Of a stretch of 64,000 bases of DNA, positions 43,330-54,059 are shown piece after piece. The position numbers and the translations under genes are program-made. How positions within the stretch are numbered: the stretch's first letter is position 1; the number at the start of each line of letters is the position of its first letter. Source of the stretch: Paracoccus cavernae (GTDB lineage Bacteria > Pseudomonadota > Alphaproteobacteria > Rhodobacterales > Rhodobacteraceae); contig JAUFRC010000001.1 of assembly GCA_030410095.1 (NCBI GenBank), forward strand, positions 1,376,501 through 1,440,500, in the 5' to 3' direction. The notes below the pieces were generated by a model. It was not told where the DNA came from, ran no database searches, and worked only from the letters and a program-made list of their open reading frames with translations.

Positions 43330-44631
43330 ACCTTCTGTTTGCCAACGACCGCAGGGGGAATATCCCCCTCGCTCTACGCAGAGACCCGCGAACCCTTGGA
43401 GCCCTTCGCCCCCTCATGGGCGAGGCGCGTGCCGATGTCGCCATCGTGGGCGGCGGCTATACCGGCCTGTCGGCGGCGCTGCATCTGGCGCGGGCGGGCT
43501 ATAGCGTCGCTTTGCTCGAGGCCCATCGCGTGGGCTTTGGTGCATCGGGGCGCAACGGCGGCCAGCTCGGCTCGGGCCAACGGCTCGAGGTCGACGCGCT
43601 CGAACGGATGGCAGGGCCAGAGACCGCGCGCAGGCTCTGGGATCTCGCCGAAGAGGCGAAGGCACTGACGCTTGACCTGGCGCGCGAAAGCGGCGTGGCA
43701 TTTGCGCCAGGCATCGCCCATGCCTTCCGCTCAACGCGCGAATTCGACCATGCCAAAGCCCATATCGACCTTCTGGCGCGGCGCTACGGCTATGACCGGA
43801 TCGAGCCGCTGGAGCGCGAGGCCTTCCGCGCCATCCTGCCCTCGGAGGCCTATCTCGCCGGAGAGCTGGATATGGGCGCAGGGCATCTCCACCCGCTCAA
43901 CCTCGCGATCGGCATGGCCGGACTTGCGCGCGACGCCGGTGCGCGGATCCACGAGGGCAGTGCCGTCACCCGTATCGATCACGGTCGGACGGCAGGGGCT
44001 GCCAGCACGCTTTTTACCGATCAGGGCCGGCTCATCGCCGATCACGTCATTCTGGCGGCCAACGGCTATCTCGACCGGCTAGAACCGAAGGTCGCCGCCC
44101 GCGTCATGCCGATCAACAACTACATCGTCGCGACCGAGCCTTTGGGCGCGCGCGCAGCCGAAGTCCTGACCCGCGACATCGCGGTCCACGACACGAAATT
44201 CGTGGTGAACTACTGGCGGCTCTCGCCCGACAAGAGGCTGATCTTCGGCGGCGGCGAGACGATCACCTACCGCTTCCCGCCGATATCGCGGCCAAAGTGC
44301 GCAAGCCCCTGCTGGAGGTCTATCCATTGCTCGCCGATGTGAAACTGACCCATGCCTGGGGCGGGACGCTCGCGATCACGCGAAGCCGGATGCCCTGCTT
44401 CACCCGCCCTGCCCCCAATTGCCTCTCGGCCAGCGGCTACTCCGGCCACGGGCTGGCGCTGGCGACACTCGCGGGGAAGCTGATGGCCAAGGCGGTCGCC
44501 GGTCAAGCGGAGGGTTTCGATGTCATGGCGAAGATGTTGCCCCCGCCTTTCCGGGCGGCACGCTGCTGCGCCAACCCCTGCTAGTCGCGGGCATGACATG
44601 GTTCGCCTTGCGCGACCGGCTGGGATTTTAA
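43326..44631 (+). CDS. FAD-dependent oxidoreductase (PuuB/gamma-glutamylputrescine oxidase type)
   Basis: DAO-family flavoprotein. The FAD motif is DVAIVGGGYTGLSAALHLARAGYSV followed by GFGASGRNGGQ, the typical PuuB block. The N-terminus is garbled by several single-base losses between 43355 and 43420; the corrected reading is MNLLFANDR, then YPPSLYAETREPLEPFAP. Frameshifts near 44280 and 44535 affect the end, which corrects to TWFALRDRLGF. The corrected length is about 435 residues. In the cluster it would oxidise gamma-glutamylated amines to aldehydes with H2O2 release. Confidence 0.9.
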
Positions 44632-44646
44632 CGCGGCTCTCGCCCC

Positions 44647-45297
44647 TCAGGGGCGTTTGTCGGCAACAGCGCCCTCTTGCGCCTTCAGCGTCTTCAGAGC
44701 GGCGATACGCTCGGCCATCTTCTTCTCGCGGCGCTTGTGATAGGCGCGGATCAGCGGCACGGTCAGCGCATAGGTGATCGCGCCCGCAATCACGCCGGGG
44801 ATGATGCTGCCGATCGAATAGGGCAGAAACACCTCGTGGTAGAACCAGCCGAGATGGCCCCAATGCATGGTCTGTTCGTTGAAAAGCGCGCGGATATTGT
44901 GCCAGAGTTCGGCCCCCGCCTGCGCGAATTCGACCGGCAGGCGGGTCATCGAAATCTCGCCCTCCGACCCCAGCAACCATCGCCCCGTCGAGATCGAGGT
45001 GAAGGCCATGAAGGGCGTCGTTAGCGGGTTGCCGACAAACGTGCCGAGCAGGCCCGCGATGATGTTGCCCCCGAAGAGCCAGGCCAAAGCCGCGGCCCCC
45101 ATGAAGTGGAAGCCGAAGAACGGCGTAAACGAGATGAACACGCCGCAAGCAAACCCCAGCGCGATCTTGCTCGGCTGATCTGGCAAACGGCGGATGCGGT
45201 GCAGGACATAGCGCGAGGCCCGCTTCCAGCCGCCGCGGGGATAGACCATCTCGGTCGCCAACTGGCTGTAACTGCGCGGCTCACGACGTCTGAACAC
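44647..45297 (-). CDS. DUF2062 membrane protein
   Basis: A 216-residue protein with two to three membrane helices. The DUF2062 block is PSKIALGFACGVFISFTPFFGFHF, followed by ALAWLFGGNIIAGLLGTFVGNPLT, and a later helix (IIPGVIAGAITYALTV). The cytoplasmic C-terminus is Lys/Arg-rich. The frame is intact. It is downstream of spoT in the same direction. Function unknown. Confidence 0.85.
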   Translation of the reverse strand: MFRRREPRSYSQLATEMVYPRGGWKRASRYVLHRIRRLPDQPSKIALGFACGVFISFTPFFGFHFMGAAALAWLFGGNIIAGLLGTFVGNPLTTPFMAFTSISTGRWLLGSEGEISMTRLPVEFAQAGAELWHNIRALFNEQTMHWGHLGWFYHEVFLPYSIGSIIPGVIAGAITYALTVPLIRAYHKRREKKMAERIAALKTLKAQEGAVADKRP

Positions 45298-45326
45298 GGT
45301 TAAACCTCGCTACTGGCTTCGCCGGC

Positions 45327-47446
45327 CTATTGCAGCCGGGCGTTTGCATCCCTGATCCGCGCAACCTGTGCCACATCGCTTTCCGCATCGAGCGCGGTCA
45401 TCAGAGCATGGAGATGCTCGTGGTCGCGCAATTCGACCTCGACGCGGAGGCGGTAGAAATCGGGCTTGCGGTCGATGAACTCCAGATCCGAGATATTGGC
45501 GCCCTGCAGACCGATCAAGGTACAGATCCGCCCCAATACACCTGCATCGTGACAGATCGTCAACGAGAGCGAGGTCGAATAGGCGGCCGGATGCTGGCCC
45601 TGCCGCCAGTGGAGGTCGATCCAGCGCTGCGGGCTATCCTCGAAATCGGCGAGGACCGGACAATCGATGGCATGGATGACCACGCCCTTGCCGCGATAGG
45701 TGATGCCCACAATCCGCTCGCCCGGAAGCGGCGAACAGCAGGGCGCGCGGGTGAATTCCTGATCGGCCTCGAGACCGGCCACGGCGGCCTTCATGTCGAT
45801 ATCGTCCTGCGGACGGCTGGCGAGCTCGGGGTAAAGGGCGGCGATCACCTCTTGGCCGGCGATTTCAGCACTACCGATACGGGCGAGAAGCTCGTCGGTA
45901 TCGCTGATCGCCATCGTGCGCGCGGCGGTGCGCAGCGCCTTGTCGGTGACTTTGCGCCCGACATGTTCGAAGGCCACGCGCACCAGCTCCGATCCGAGGC
46001 GGATGAAGCGGTCGCGGTCCTCGTCGCGCAAAGCCTTGCGGATCGCGGCCTTGGCGCGGCCGGTCACCACGATATCCAGCCATGTCGCCTGCGGACGCTG
46101 GCCCGACGCGGCGATGATCTCGACCGACTGGCCGTTCTTGAGCCGCGTCCACAGCGGCACGCGGATGCCGTCGACCTTGGCGCCGACGCAGGAATGGCCG
46201 AGCCGCGAGTGGATCGCATAGGCGAAATCGATCGGCGTCGCGCCCTTGGGCAGCTGGATGACATCGCCGTTGGGCGTGAAGCAGAAGACCTGATCGGAAT
46301 ACATCTCGAGCTTCACATGCTCGAGGAATTCGTCATGGTCCTCCTCGCCGAAGCGTTCGGTGAGATTGGCGATCCATTCGCCCGGATCGACCGCGAAAGG
46401 GTTCTGCGTGCGCACGCCGTCGCGATAGGCCCAATGGGCGGCGACGCCGGCCTCGTTGACCTCGTGCATCTGGCGGGTGCGGATCTGGACCTCGACGCGC
46501 TTGCCGTCGCGGCCCGAAACCGTGGTATGAATCGAGCGGTAGCCGTTCGATTTCGGCTGGCTGATGTAATCCTTGAACCGCCCGGGCACCGCCCGCCAGC
46601 GCTGGTGGATACAGCCGAGCGCGCGGTAGCAATCGGCGTCATTGCGCGTAATCAGCCGGAAACCGTAGATGTCGGAAAGCCGCGAGAAGGACAGCTGCTT
46701 TTCCTGCATCTTGCGCCAGACCGAGAAAGGCTTTTGGCGCGGCCATAGACATCGGCCTCGATCCCTTGGGATTCCAGAACCGCGCGGATATCGGCGGTAA
46801 TCTTCGGCACGACATCGCCCGTCTCGCGCTGGAGCGTGACGAAACGGCGGATGATCGAATTGCGCGCCTCGGGATTGATGACCTTGAAGGCCAGATCCTC
46901 GAGCTCCTCGCGCATCCATTGCATCCCCATGCGGCCGGCAAGCGGCGCGAAGATATCCATGGTTTCGCGGGCTTTTTGCTGCTGCTTGTCGGGGCGCATC
47001 GATTTGATCGTGCGCATGTTGTGCAGGCGGTCGGCAAGCTTGACGAGGATCACGCGAAGATCGCGCGACATCGCCATGAACAGCTTGCGGAAGTTTTCGG
47101 CCTGTTTGGAATGGACGCCCGAGAGCTGCAGGTTGGTGAGCTTCGTCACCCCGTCGACCAGCTCGGCGACCTCGCGACCGAACAGGTCGGCGATATCGCT
47201 CCAGGTCGATCGGGTATCCTCGATCGTGTCGTGCAAAAGCGCGGTGATGATCGTGGCATCATCCAGACGCATTTCGGTCAGGATGGCGGCGACGGCAACC
47301 GGATGGGTGAAATAGGGCTCGCCCGAGTGGCGGAACTGCCCTTCATGCATGCGACGCCCGTATTCATAGGCGTCGCGGATCAGATCGGCATTGGTTTTCG
47401 GGTTATAATTGCGAACAAGGGCAATGAGGTCTTCGACATCAATCAT
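45327..47446 (-). CDS. spoT: bifunctional (p)ppGpp synthetase/hydrolase (RelA/SpoT family)
   Basis: Stringent-response enzyme. The HD hydrolase domain is at the N-terminus (GEPYFTHPVAVAAIL, TALLHDTIEDT). The synthetase domain includes DIYGFRLITRNDADCYRALG and PKSNGYRSIHTTVSG. A TGS domain (VFCFTPNGDVIQLPKGATPIDFAYAIH) and a C-terminal ACT domain follow. One base lost near 46738 splits it between GRAKS and KKPFSVWRKM. The corrected length is about 707 residues. Both catalytic sites look complete. It lies just after rpoZ, as in many alphaproteobacteria. Confidence 0.96.
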
Positions 47447-47469
47447 TTTCGGCCGAAGACCTCATAATA

Positions 47470-47826
47470 TTACTCGCGACCCTGAGCTTCCAACATCATG
47501 CGCAACATGCGCTCTTCCGACTCTTCGTCGGCCGGCTTCGGACGATCCACTTCCGCACCCAGAAGCAGCGCCATCGCGTCTTCTTCGGGCTCGTCGACCT
47601 CGATCTGGGTCTGGGTCGTCTCGATCATGCGCTCGCGCAGCTCGTCGACGGACTGGGTCTCGTCGGCGATTTCGCGCAGGGCGACGACCGGGTTTTTGTC
47701 GTTGTCGCGATCAACGGTCAATGCGCTGCCCGCGGCGATTTCGCGCGCGCGGTGGGAAGCGATCATTACCAGATCAAAGCGGTTGGGAACCTTGTCGACG
47801 CAATCTTCGACTGTAACGCGGGCCAT
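47470..47826 (-). CDS. rpoZ: RNA polymerase omega subunit
   Basis: Small RNA-polymerase assembly subunit of 118 residues. [30 protein letters not shown] and the later [13 protein letters not shown] are the family blocks; the C-terminus is acidic, as is usual in alphaproteobacteria. The frame is intact. It is followed by spoT after 23 bases. Confidence 0.96.
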   Translation of the reverse strand: MARVTVEDCVDKVPNRFDLVMIASHRAREIAAGSALTVDRDNDKNPVVALREIADETQSVDELRERMIETTQTQIEVDEPEEDAMALLLGAEVDRPKPADEESEERMLRMMLEAQGRE

Positions 47827-47894
47827 CGGTCACCTTTGATTTCGATTCGGCTGGAGAGGCGAATACAGGTAGATGGTTACTTGACCCAATAAAG

Positions 47895-48474
47895 TCAAGC
47901 AGCCAGCGGCCGCATTCCCTCGAAAGAGGCGGACGGTAGTGCCGTCAACATTTCCGCGACTGTAGCACCGATGATCGGGTGACGCCAGAGCGGAGCGACC
48001 TCGGCAAGCGGGGCGAGAACGAAGCCGCGATCCTGCAGTCGCGGATGGGGCAGGATCAGCTCTTCGGGGGCGCGGCGCATCTGCTCCTCGAGCGGAAGAT
48101 CGCGCCATGCCGTCTGGCCCTGCTCGTCGGGGAAAACCTGTCCGCCAAGCGCCAGAAGATCAAGGTCGATCCCCGCGCCCCCAGCGCCCGCCGTCGCGGA
48201 CACGACCCAAAGAGGCCTCAACCTCGTGCAGGCGTGCCAGAACCGCTTCGGCGGGCAGATCGGTGACGATGGTCGCGGCCGCATTGACGTAATCGGGCCC
48301 GCTTCCCGCCGGAAAGGCCGGTGTTTCCCAGAAACGGCTGATCGCGCGGAAGGAGATTCCGGCGCCGTTAATACGCCTAATTGCTTCTTTCAAGCTGTCT
48401 CTAGGGTTACCTGCCGAAGTTGGCAGGTTTGCTCCAAGGGCGAGCAGCCCTAAACTCTCGATTGTGTTTTGCAT
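47895..48474 (-). CDS. folK: 2-amino-4-hydroxy-6-hydroxymethyldihydropteridine diphosphokinase
   Basis: Folate-pathway pyrophosphokinase. The N-terminal ALGANLPTSAGNPRDSLKEAI and SRFWETPAFPAGSGPDYVNAA are typical. The Mg/ATP site block reads GIDLDLLALGG with LILPHPRLQDRGFVLAPLAEVAP after it. A frameshift near 48190 joins RDGGRWG to the second part. The corrected length is about 193 residues. It is divergent from the NYN-domain gene, with 22 bases between starts. Confidence 0.92.
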
Positions 48475-48496
48475 TTGTAGGTTTTTCGGAGGGAAG

Positions 48497-49051
48497 ATGT
48501 TCTACAAGGACGACCGGTTGGCGTTGTTCATTGACGGGTCTAATCTATACGCGGCGGCAAAGTCACTCGGTTTCGATATTGATTATAAGCTTCTTCGTCA
48601 GGAATTCGAACGTCGGGGAAAATTGATCCGCGCCTATTATTACACGGCCCTGCTGGAAAACGAAGACTACTCCCCCATTCGTCCCTTGGTTGACTGGCTC
48701 CATTACAACGGCTTCTCGATGGTGACGAAAGCGGCGCGGGAATATACCGACGCTCTCGGACGGCGGAAAATCAAAGGCAATATGGATATCGAGCTGGCCG
48801 TCAATGCGATGGAACTGGCGCCGCATTTGGATCATGCCGTGATCTTCTCGGGCGATGGCGACTTCCGCCCGCTGGTTGAATCCCTTCAGCGTCAGGGTGT
48901 CCGTGTCTCGATCGTTTCGACCACGCGCAGCCAGCCGCCGATGATTGCCGACGAATTGCGCCGTCAGGCGGATAATTTCATCGAGCTCGACGCCTTGCGC
49001 GACACGATCGGCCGTCCGCCGCGTGAAGCCGCACCGGCGAACTCGGAGTAA
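48497..49051 (+). CDS. NYN/LabA-type (DUF88) predicted ribonuclease
   Basis: A 184-residue PIN-like NYN domain. Acidic metal-site residues appear in LALFIDGSNLYAAAK, KGNMDIELAVNAMEL and VIFSGDGDFRPLVESL. These proteins are expected to cut RNA; LabA members have been linked to gene-expression control. GGAGGGAAG lies just before the ATG. The frame is intact. It is divergent from folK, with a very short shared promoter region. Confidence 0.87.
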   Translation: MFYKDDRLALFIDGSNLYAAAKSLGFDIDYKLLRQEFERRGKLIRAYYYTALLENEDYSPIRPLVDWLHYNGFSMVTKAAREYTDALGRRKIKGNMDIELAVNAMELAPHLDHAVIFSGDGDFRPLVESLQRQGVRVSIVSTTRSQPPMIADELRRQADNFIELDALRDTIGRPPREAAPANSE

Positions 49052-49394
49052 GGCGCGCGACCCGCGCGAAACCGCAATTGCCGCCAAAGGGCGACAATTG
49101 ATCGGGCGACGGCCTTTGACGGCATCCCGCAAAGGCCGCGTCCGGCCGAAGACCGCCAGAACAGAGAGATCCGGACAGCCCGCCTGACCGGATGCCACCC
49201 TGCTCCGATCAGCGGCTTTTCATGCTCATGCCAAGCGCCTTGACAGCCAACGGCCCGCGCACTGCCGCTTGCACGAACGCAGCTGCGGCCAGACGGCCCG
49301 CGCCAAACGGCACCGCATCCGGCAGCCTCGGACACAAATGCAGAAAGGCCGGGTTTCCCGGCCTTTCCTTCCGCCTGTCCAAGAGCGGATTCGC
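49052..49394. other. intergenic region between convergent NYN and reductase genes
   Basis: About 340 G/C-rich bases with no supported gene; it contains a terminator at 49344-49366. Confidence 0.5.
49344..49366. terminator. bidirectional terminator
   Basis: AAAGGCCGGG and CCCGGCCTTT pair around TTT. It lies 28 bases beyond the reductase stop on the minus strand. Confidence 0.82.
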
Positions 49395-50502
49395 TTATAG
49401 ATCCAGCACGACCGAGGTTTTCGGGCGGCAGCAGCACAAAGCACCTGCCCCGCCTCGGGCTCGTCGAGTGGTTCTTCGAAATAGTCGACCTCGCCCGAGA
49501 CCAGCCCCTGCACACAAGTGCCGCAGACACCGGCGCGGCAGCTGAATTCGGGCTTGAGCCCCGCATCTTCGAGCAGCGACAGCAGCGATTCCGCCTTGTC
49601 GTTCCACGGGATGCTGCGGCCCGAGCGGCCCAGCACGATCTGCGTCCCCTCGCCCGCGTCCGGCGCAACCGCCGTGACGACTTCGGTGACAGCTTCGGAA
49701 ACCTCGGACGCTGGCACATCCTCGCCCAGCAGGCTTGCAGGACCGAAGAACTCGTAGGCGATGCGGTCTTTCGCAATGCCAAGCCCCGTCAGCAGGCCGT
49801 AAACCGCCTTCATGAAGGGCGGCGGGCCACAGAGATAGGCCTCGTAATCGTCAAGCGGCAGAAGCGCCTGAAGCGTCTCGCGGGTCAGCAGGCCTTCCGA
49901 GTGGTGGCGCCCTCGGCGCGGTCCTCGTCAGTCGCATTGCGGTAGCAGTAATGGACATGTACGCCCTCGCGCTGCGCGGCCAAAGCGGCCACTTCACCGT
50001 GCAAGGCATGAACCTCGCGGCTGTCGCAGGCATGGATGAACCAGACCGGCCGGTCGCTGGTCTGCGCCAAAACCTTGAGCATCGAGATCATCGGCGTGAG
50101 CCCGACGCCGCCCGACAGCAGCAGGACCGGACGCTTGCTTTCGACGTCCAGCTTGAAGCCGCCGCGCGGCCCTGAACCGCGATCTCGTCGCCAGCCGCGA
50201 TCTTGTCGTGCAGCCAGACCGAGCTCAGCCCCTCGGGGATGCCCTCCGACGGCGCGCCCTCGCGTTTGACGGTGATGCGGTAACGTCCCTCGTCCTGCGG
50301 CGCGGAGGAAACCGTGTAGTTGCGGATCACATGCCCCGCGCCCTCCTTCGGGAACGCGCAGGATCAGGAATTGGCCCGCCTCGAAAGGCTGCCAATCCTG
50401 CCGGTCGACCGGCTCGAGATGAAACGAGGTGATCGTCGCGCTTTCGCGGATCTTGTCGACCACCCTGAAGGGCCGGAAGCGGGAGGATTGGCTGTCTTTC
50501 AT
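49395..50502 (-). CDS. oxygenase reductase (FMN/FAD-NAD(P)H plus [2Fe-2S] ferredoxin)
   Basis: Electron-transfer partner of the adjacent Rieske oxygenase. The flavin-binding part begins FRPFRVVDKIRESATITSFHL with an RNYTVSSAP block; the nucleotide site is LLLSGGVGLTPMISMLK. YLCGPPPFMKAVYG is typical of this reductase class. The C-terminal plant-type ferredoxin shows CRAGVCGTC and a last Cys before RPKTSVVLDL. At least four frameshifts (near 50350, 50165, 49905 and 49435) break it. The corrected length is about 370 residues. The oxygenase gene ends 19 bases upstream. Confidence 0.88.
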
Positions 50503-50521
50503 GGCAGTTCCTTGTTCGGCC

Positions 50522-51561
50522 TTACTCGGCGGCCTGCGCTTGCGCAGCCTGTTCGGCGGCAATCATCTGGGCCAGCTTGCGGCGGAAGCGCATCGGACCC
50601 ACATCGATCTTGAGGTCGAGGTTCGGGGTCGTCATTTCGTCGATGCCTTTCTGAACGGCCTCGAGGACGATGCGGTCTTCCTCGAACGCGCCGCGCACCG
50701 ATTTCGCGAAGCTCGCCGAAACATCGGGATCGTTCGGGGCGAAGTTGCGCATCTGGAACCAATAGTACTTGGTGCGCTTTTCATCGACCGGCGTCATGAA
50801 GTTGTAGCTGTCCATGAGGAAGGTATTCGCCGGCAGCTCTTTGCCTTCGCCGCCGGTATGGGCGGGCGCGAAAATCGCCTTGATGATCGCATTCGAGGGG
50901 TAGCGCACTTCGTAATGCTGCTTGCGGTCGGTATTGCCCTCGAACTGCAGGAAGGGCGCATAGAAGGGCGCGGGCTCAGGATCGATCATCCAGCGCCAGA
51001 CGGTAACGCCGTCATCCTTGACCGTCGTCTCCAACGGGGTTTCCTCGCAGGCCGAGCTGGCAAAGGACGACTGGTGGACCCATGCGACATGCGAGGGTCG
51101 AGCAGGTTGTCGGTCATGTACTGGTAGTTGCAGTTGAGCGTCATCGACTCGCCGCGGTTCACGCCCCAAGCCGGATCGCCCCAGTTCTCGACCTCGAAAA
51201 TCTTGGCCGGATCGGCTTCGGCGACATCGCCCATCCAAACCCAGAGCAGGCCGTAGCGTTCGTGGATCGGATAGGAGCGCACACAGGCGACATGCGGGAT
51301 CTTTTCCGCACCGGGCACGCGGGTGCAGGTGCCGGTCGTGTCGAAGGTCAGGCCGTGATAGCCGCATTCCACGTCATCGCCCTTGATCCGCCCCATCGAG
51401 AGCGGCAGCTTGCGGTGGGGACAGGCATCCTCGAGCGCGGCGGGGCGTCCGTCCTGCGTGCGATAGAGCACCAGATTCTGGCCAAGCATGGTCACGGCTT
51501 TCAGCTCGCGGCCGACTTCGTGATCCCATGCAGCTACATACCAGGCATTCTTGAGAAACAT
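50522..51561 (-). CDS. Rieske [2Fe-2S] non-heme iron oxygenase, alpha subunit
   Basis: Terminal oxygenase of about 346 residues, resembling VanA-type O-demethylases and other ring-hydroxylating enzymes. N-terminus MFLKNAWYVAAWDHEVGREL. The Rieske ligands are in CPHRKLPLSMG and CGYHG. The catalytic iron site should lie near NLLDPSHVAWVHQ, where a C lost near 51095 breaks the frame. GGAGAGG lies before the ATG at 51561. It is co-transcribed with the reductase and divergent from a LysR-type gene. Substrate unknown; an aromatic or methylated compound is likely. Confidence 0.92.
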
Positions 51562-51636
51562 TGGAAACCTCTCCTGTTCGTTCCTCCGATTATCGGGCCT
51601 GAACCATGGGGCAACAAGCGGTCGGGGCTTGCGTTC

Positions 51637-51657
51637 TTGTTTAGATAATCTAAACAA
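51637..51657. promoter_or_regulatory. perfect 10-bp palindrome between oxygenase and LysR genes
   Basis: TTGTTTAGAT and ATCTAAACAA are exact inverse copies around one A, in the 121-base divergent intergenic region. Inside it, T-N11-A fits a LysR-type binding site. It lies 76 bases from the oxygenase start and 26 from the regulator start, so it probably controls both. Confidence 0.78.
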
Positions 51658-51682
51658 TAATCCTGACAAAAACGGATGGATC

Positions 51683-52615
51683 ATGGCCCGCCCCTCCCTT
51701 CGCGCCCTGCAAGCTTTCGAGGCCGTCGGCCGGACCGGAACCGTCTCGGGTGCCGCGCGCGATCTTGGCGTTTCCTCGGGGGCGATCAGCCAGCAGATCC
51801 GCAATCTGGAAGACAGCCTCGGCCTGACGCTGCTCGAACGCCGCGGCAGGCGGGTCGAGCTGACGACCTGGGGGCGGATCTATTACGAGGAAATCGCCAA
51901 AGGGTTCCGGCAGTTCGATCTGGCGGGCGATGCTTTGGCGCGGGCGCGCAACCAGTCGGCGGTGGTGCTGAGCGCGCTCACTTCGGTGGTGAACAAATGG
52001 ATCACCCGCCGCATTTTCGACTGGCAGAGCCTGCATCCACAGGCGATCGTGCGGATTATCGGCAAGGATGAAGAACCCGTACTGGGTCAGGACGAGGTCG
52101 ATTTCCGCATCAGCTACGGCCGCAATGCGCAGGTGCACCGCCATTATACCGAGCTGTTTCGCGATTGGTCGGTGCCGGTCTGCTCGCCCATGCTGATTGC
52201 GGGGCGCGTGCCTTCGGAGCCGGCCGATCTGCTCGAGTTTCCGCTTCTCAATGTGGAATGGGAAAAGACCTACCAGCCGCCGCCGCAATGGTCGGATTGG
52301 GCGCGCCATGTCGGGGCCGGCCGCAGTCAGAGGCTGTCCACCCTGTCCTTCACCCTGTCGAGCAGCGCGATCGATGCGGCCGTCAACGGGCGCGGTTTCG
52401 CTTTAGCTCAAATGTCGATGGTGGCCGAGGAATTGGCGGCGGGCACGCTGGTCATGCCCTTCGATATCCGGCTCGAGCTGCCCGAAAGCTATTTCCTCGC
52501 CTGGGACCGCGCCGCGATGGAAAAGCCCAATGGTCCGGCCTTCCACAACTGGCTGATGCAGATCGGGCGGAGGCAGGCCCTGTTGTCCGCACCCCCGCCC
52601 GATCCTGTTGCCTGA
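51683..52615 (+). CDS. LysR-family transcriptional regulator (GcvA type)
   Basis: A 310-residue regulator with an N-terminal winged helix (SLRALQAFEAVGRTGTVSGA, DLGVSSGAISQQIRNLEDSLG) and a C-terminal ligand-binding domain with the GcvA-like tail IDAAVNGRGFALAQMSMVAEEL. The frame is intact. It is divergent from the Rieske oxygenase operon and should regulate it through the 51637-51657 palindrome. The inducer is unknown. Confidence 0.92.
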   Translation: MARPSLRALQAFEAVGRTGTVSGAARDLGVSSGAISQQIRNLEDSLGLTLLERRGRRVELTTWGRIYYEEIAKGFRQFDLAGDALARARNQSAVVLSALTSVVNKWITRRIFDWQSLHPQAIVRIIGKDEEPVLGQDEVDFRISYGRNAQVHRHYTELFRDWSVPVCSPMLIAGRVPSEPADLLEFPLLNVEWEKTYQPPPQWSDWARHVGAGRSQRLSTLSFTLSSSAIDAAVNGRGFALAQMSMVAEELAAGTLVMPFDIRLELPESYFLAWDRAAMEKPNGPAFHNWLMQIGRRQALLSAPPPDPVA

Positions 52616-52655
52616 AGGGCTTTTTCGCCTTAGCGCGCCGCTGCCTGATAGCGGG

Positions 52656-53321
52656 TCAGTCGCCCTCGATCCGGCGCAGAACGAGGATCAGCACCGTGTT
52701 CAGCACCAGATAGAAGACGCCCGCGATCGCGAAAATCTCGAAGATCGCATAGGTCTGGCTCATCAGGCGCTTGGCATAGCCGGTGATTTCGAGAACCGTA
52801 ATCGTCGAGGCGAGGCTGGTACTTTTGACGACAAGGATCAGCTCGTTGCTATAGGCCGGCAGCGCCTGACGGATCGCCAACGGGAACTCGATGCGGCGGA
52901 AGCGCATGACGCGCGACATGCCGGCAGCCTTTGCCGCCTCGACCAGCCCGACGGGGACCGACATCAGGCCGCCGCGCAGGATCTCGGATGTATAGGCGCC
53001 GGTATTGAGCGCGAGCGCCATGATCGCGCAATGGGTCGCATCGCCGATCAGCCACCACAGGACGGGGTTGTTGCGCACGAAGTCGAACTGGCCCAAGCCG
53101 TAGTAGAACAGGAAAAGCTGCACCAGAAGCGGCGTGCCGCGAAAGAAGGCGCTGTAATATTCGGCGAAACGCACCGCGAATTTGCTCGAGGACAGACGCA
53201 TCACGGCAAGGCAAAGCCCGATGCAGAAACCGAGCACGATCGAGGTCGAGGCGAGGGTCAGCGTGACGCCCACCCCGCGCGAGAGGCTGGAGACCGCCCG
53301 CTCGATAAGCTCCCAATCCAT
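52656..53321 (-). CDS. amino-acid ABC transporter permease (HisM type), second operon
   Basis: A 221-residue permease, about five helices. The EAA loop is VGLVEAAKAAGMSRVMRFRRIEFP. FFRGTPLLVQLFLFYYGL is the conserved helix-2 block. The frame is intact. It is the last gene of the operon 57013 to 52656, and its start lies one base beyond the preceding stop. Confidence 0.93.
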   Translation of the reverse strand: MDWELIERAVSSLSRGVGVTLTLASTSIVLGFCIGLCLAVMRLSSSKFAVRFAEYYSAFFRGTPLLVQLFLFYYGLGQFDFVRNNPVLWWLIGDATHCAIMALALNTGAYTSEILRGGLMSVPVGLVEAAKAAGMSRVMRFRRIEFPLAIRQALPAYSNELILVVKSTSLASTITVLEITGYAKRLMSQTYAIFEIFAIAGVFYLVLNTVLILVLRRIEGD

Positions 53322-53322
53322 A

Positions 53323-54028
53323 TCAGCTCCTCCCGCGCAGGGTCAGCGCACGCTCGGCGCGTTTGAAGAAGATCTGGCTGACGAAGGTGATCAGAAGATA
53401 GATCAGCGCCGCGACCAGATAGAAAACGAAGGGTTGCGGGTCGAACCGGCACCGACATTGGCCGCGCGCATCAGCTCTTGCAGACCCACGACCGACACCA
53501 GCGCGGTATCCTTCATCGTGGCCTGCCAGACGTTGTTCATCCCCGGCACCGCGATGCGCAGCATTTGCGGCAGGATGATCTTGCGGAAGATCCGCAGGCG
53601 CGGCATGCCGAGCGCACGGGCGGCCTCGAGATGGCCCTTTGGGATCGACGACAAGGCGCCGCGCACCACTTCGGTCGAGTAAGAGCCGGAAATCGTGCCG
53701 ATGGCGATCACCGCGATGATGAAGGCATAGCCGGTATCGGCCAGCCCCGACCAGCCGAAGGCATTGGCCATTCGGGTGACGAATTCCACCGACGAGAAAA
53801 ACAGAAGATAGATGATCAGAAGCTCGGGCACGCCGCGCACGACCGTCGTATAGCCGTCGACCAGCCAGTTGAGCGGAGTGACCCTGCCCCATTTGATCAT
53901 GCCGCAGATGATGCCGATGACCAGCCCCGCAAACATCGCGCAAAGACCGACCATGATCGTGATGGTCGCCCCCAGAGCAGCGCGCTGATCCAGCCGCTCT
54001 CCCAAAGCTGCATTAATCCCAATTGCAT
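53323..54028 (-). CDS. amino-acid ABC transporter permease (HisQ type), second operon
   Basis: Partner permease of about 234 residues. The EAA loop is KGHLEAARALGMPRLRIFRKIILP, and TTVVRGVPELLIIYLLFF is the conserved helix block. Frameshifts near 53978 (G run, after ISALLWG) and 53447 break the ends; the corrected C-terminus is KRAERALTLRGRS. I chose the ATG at 54028 (MQLGLMQLWESGW), which has AGG about 8 bases upstream. Confidence 0.9.
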
Positions 54029-54059
54029 TCGTCGTGCCTACCGTTCTTCTGGTGGGATT

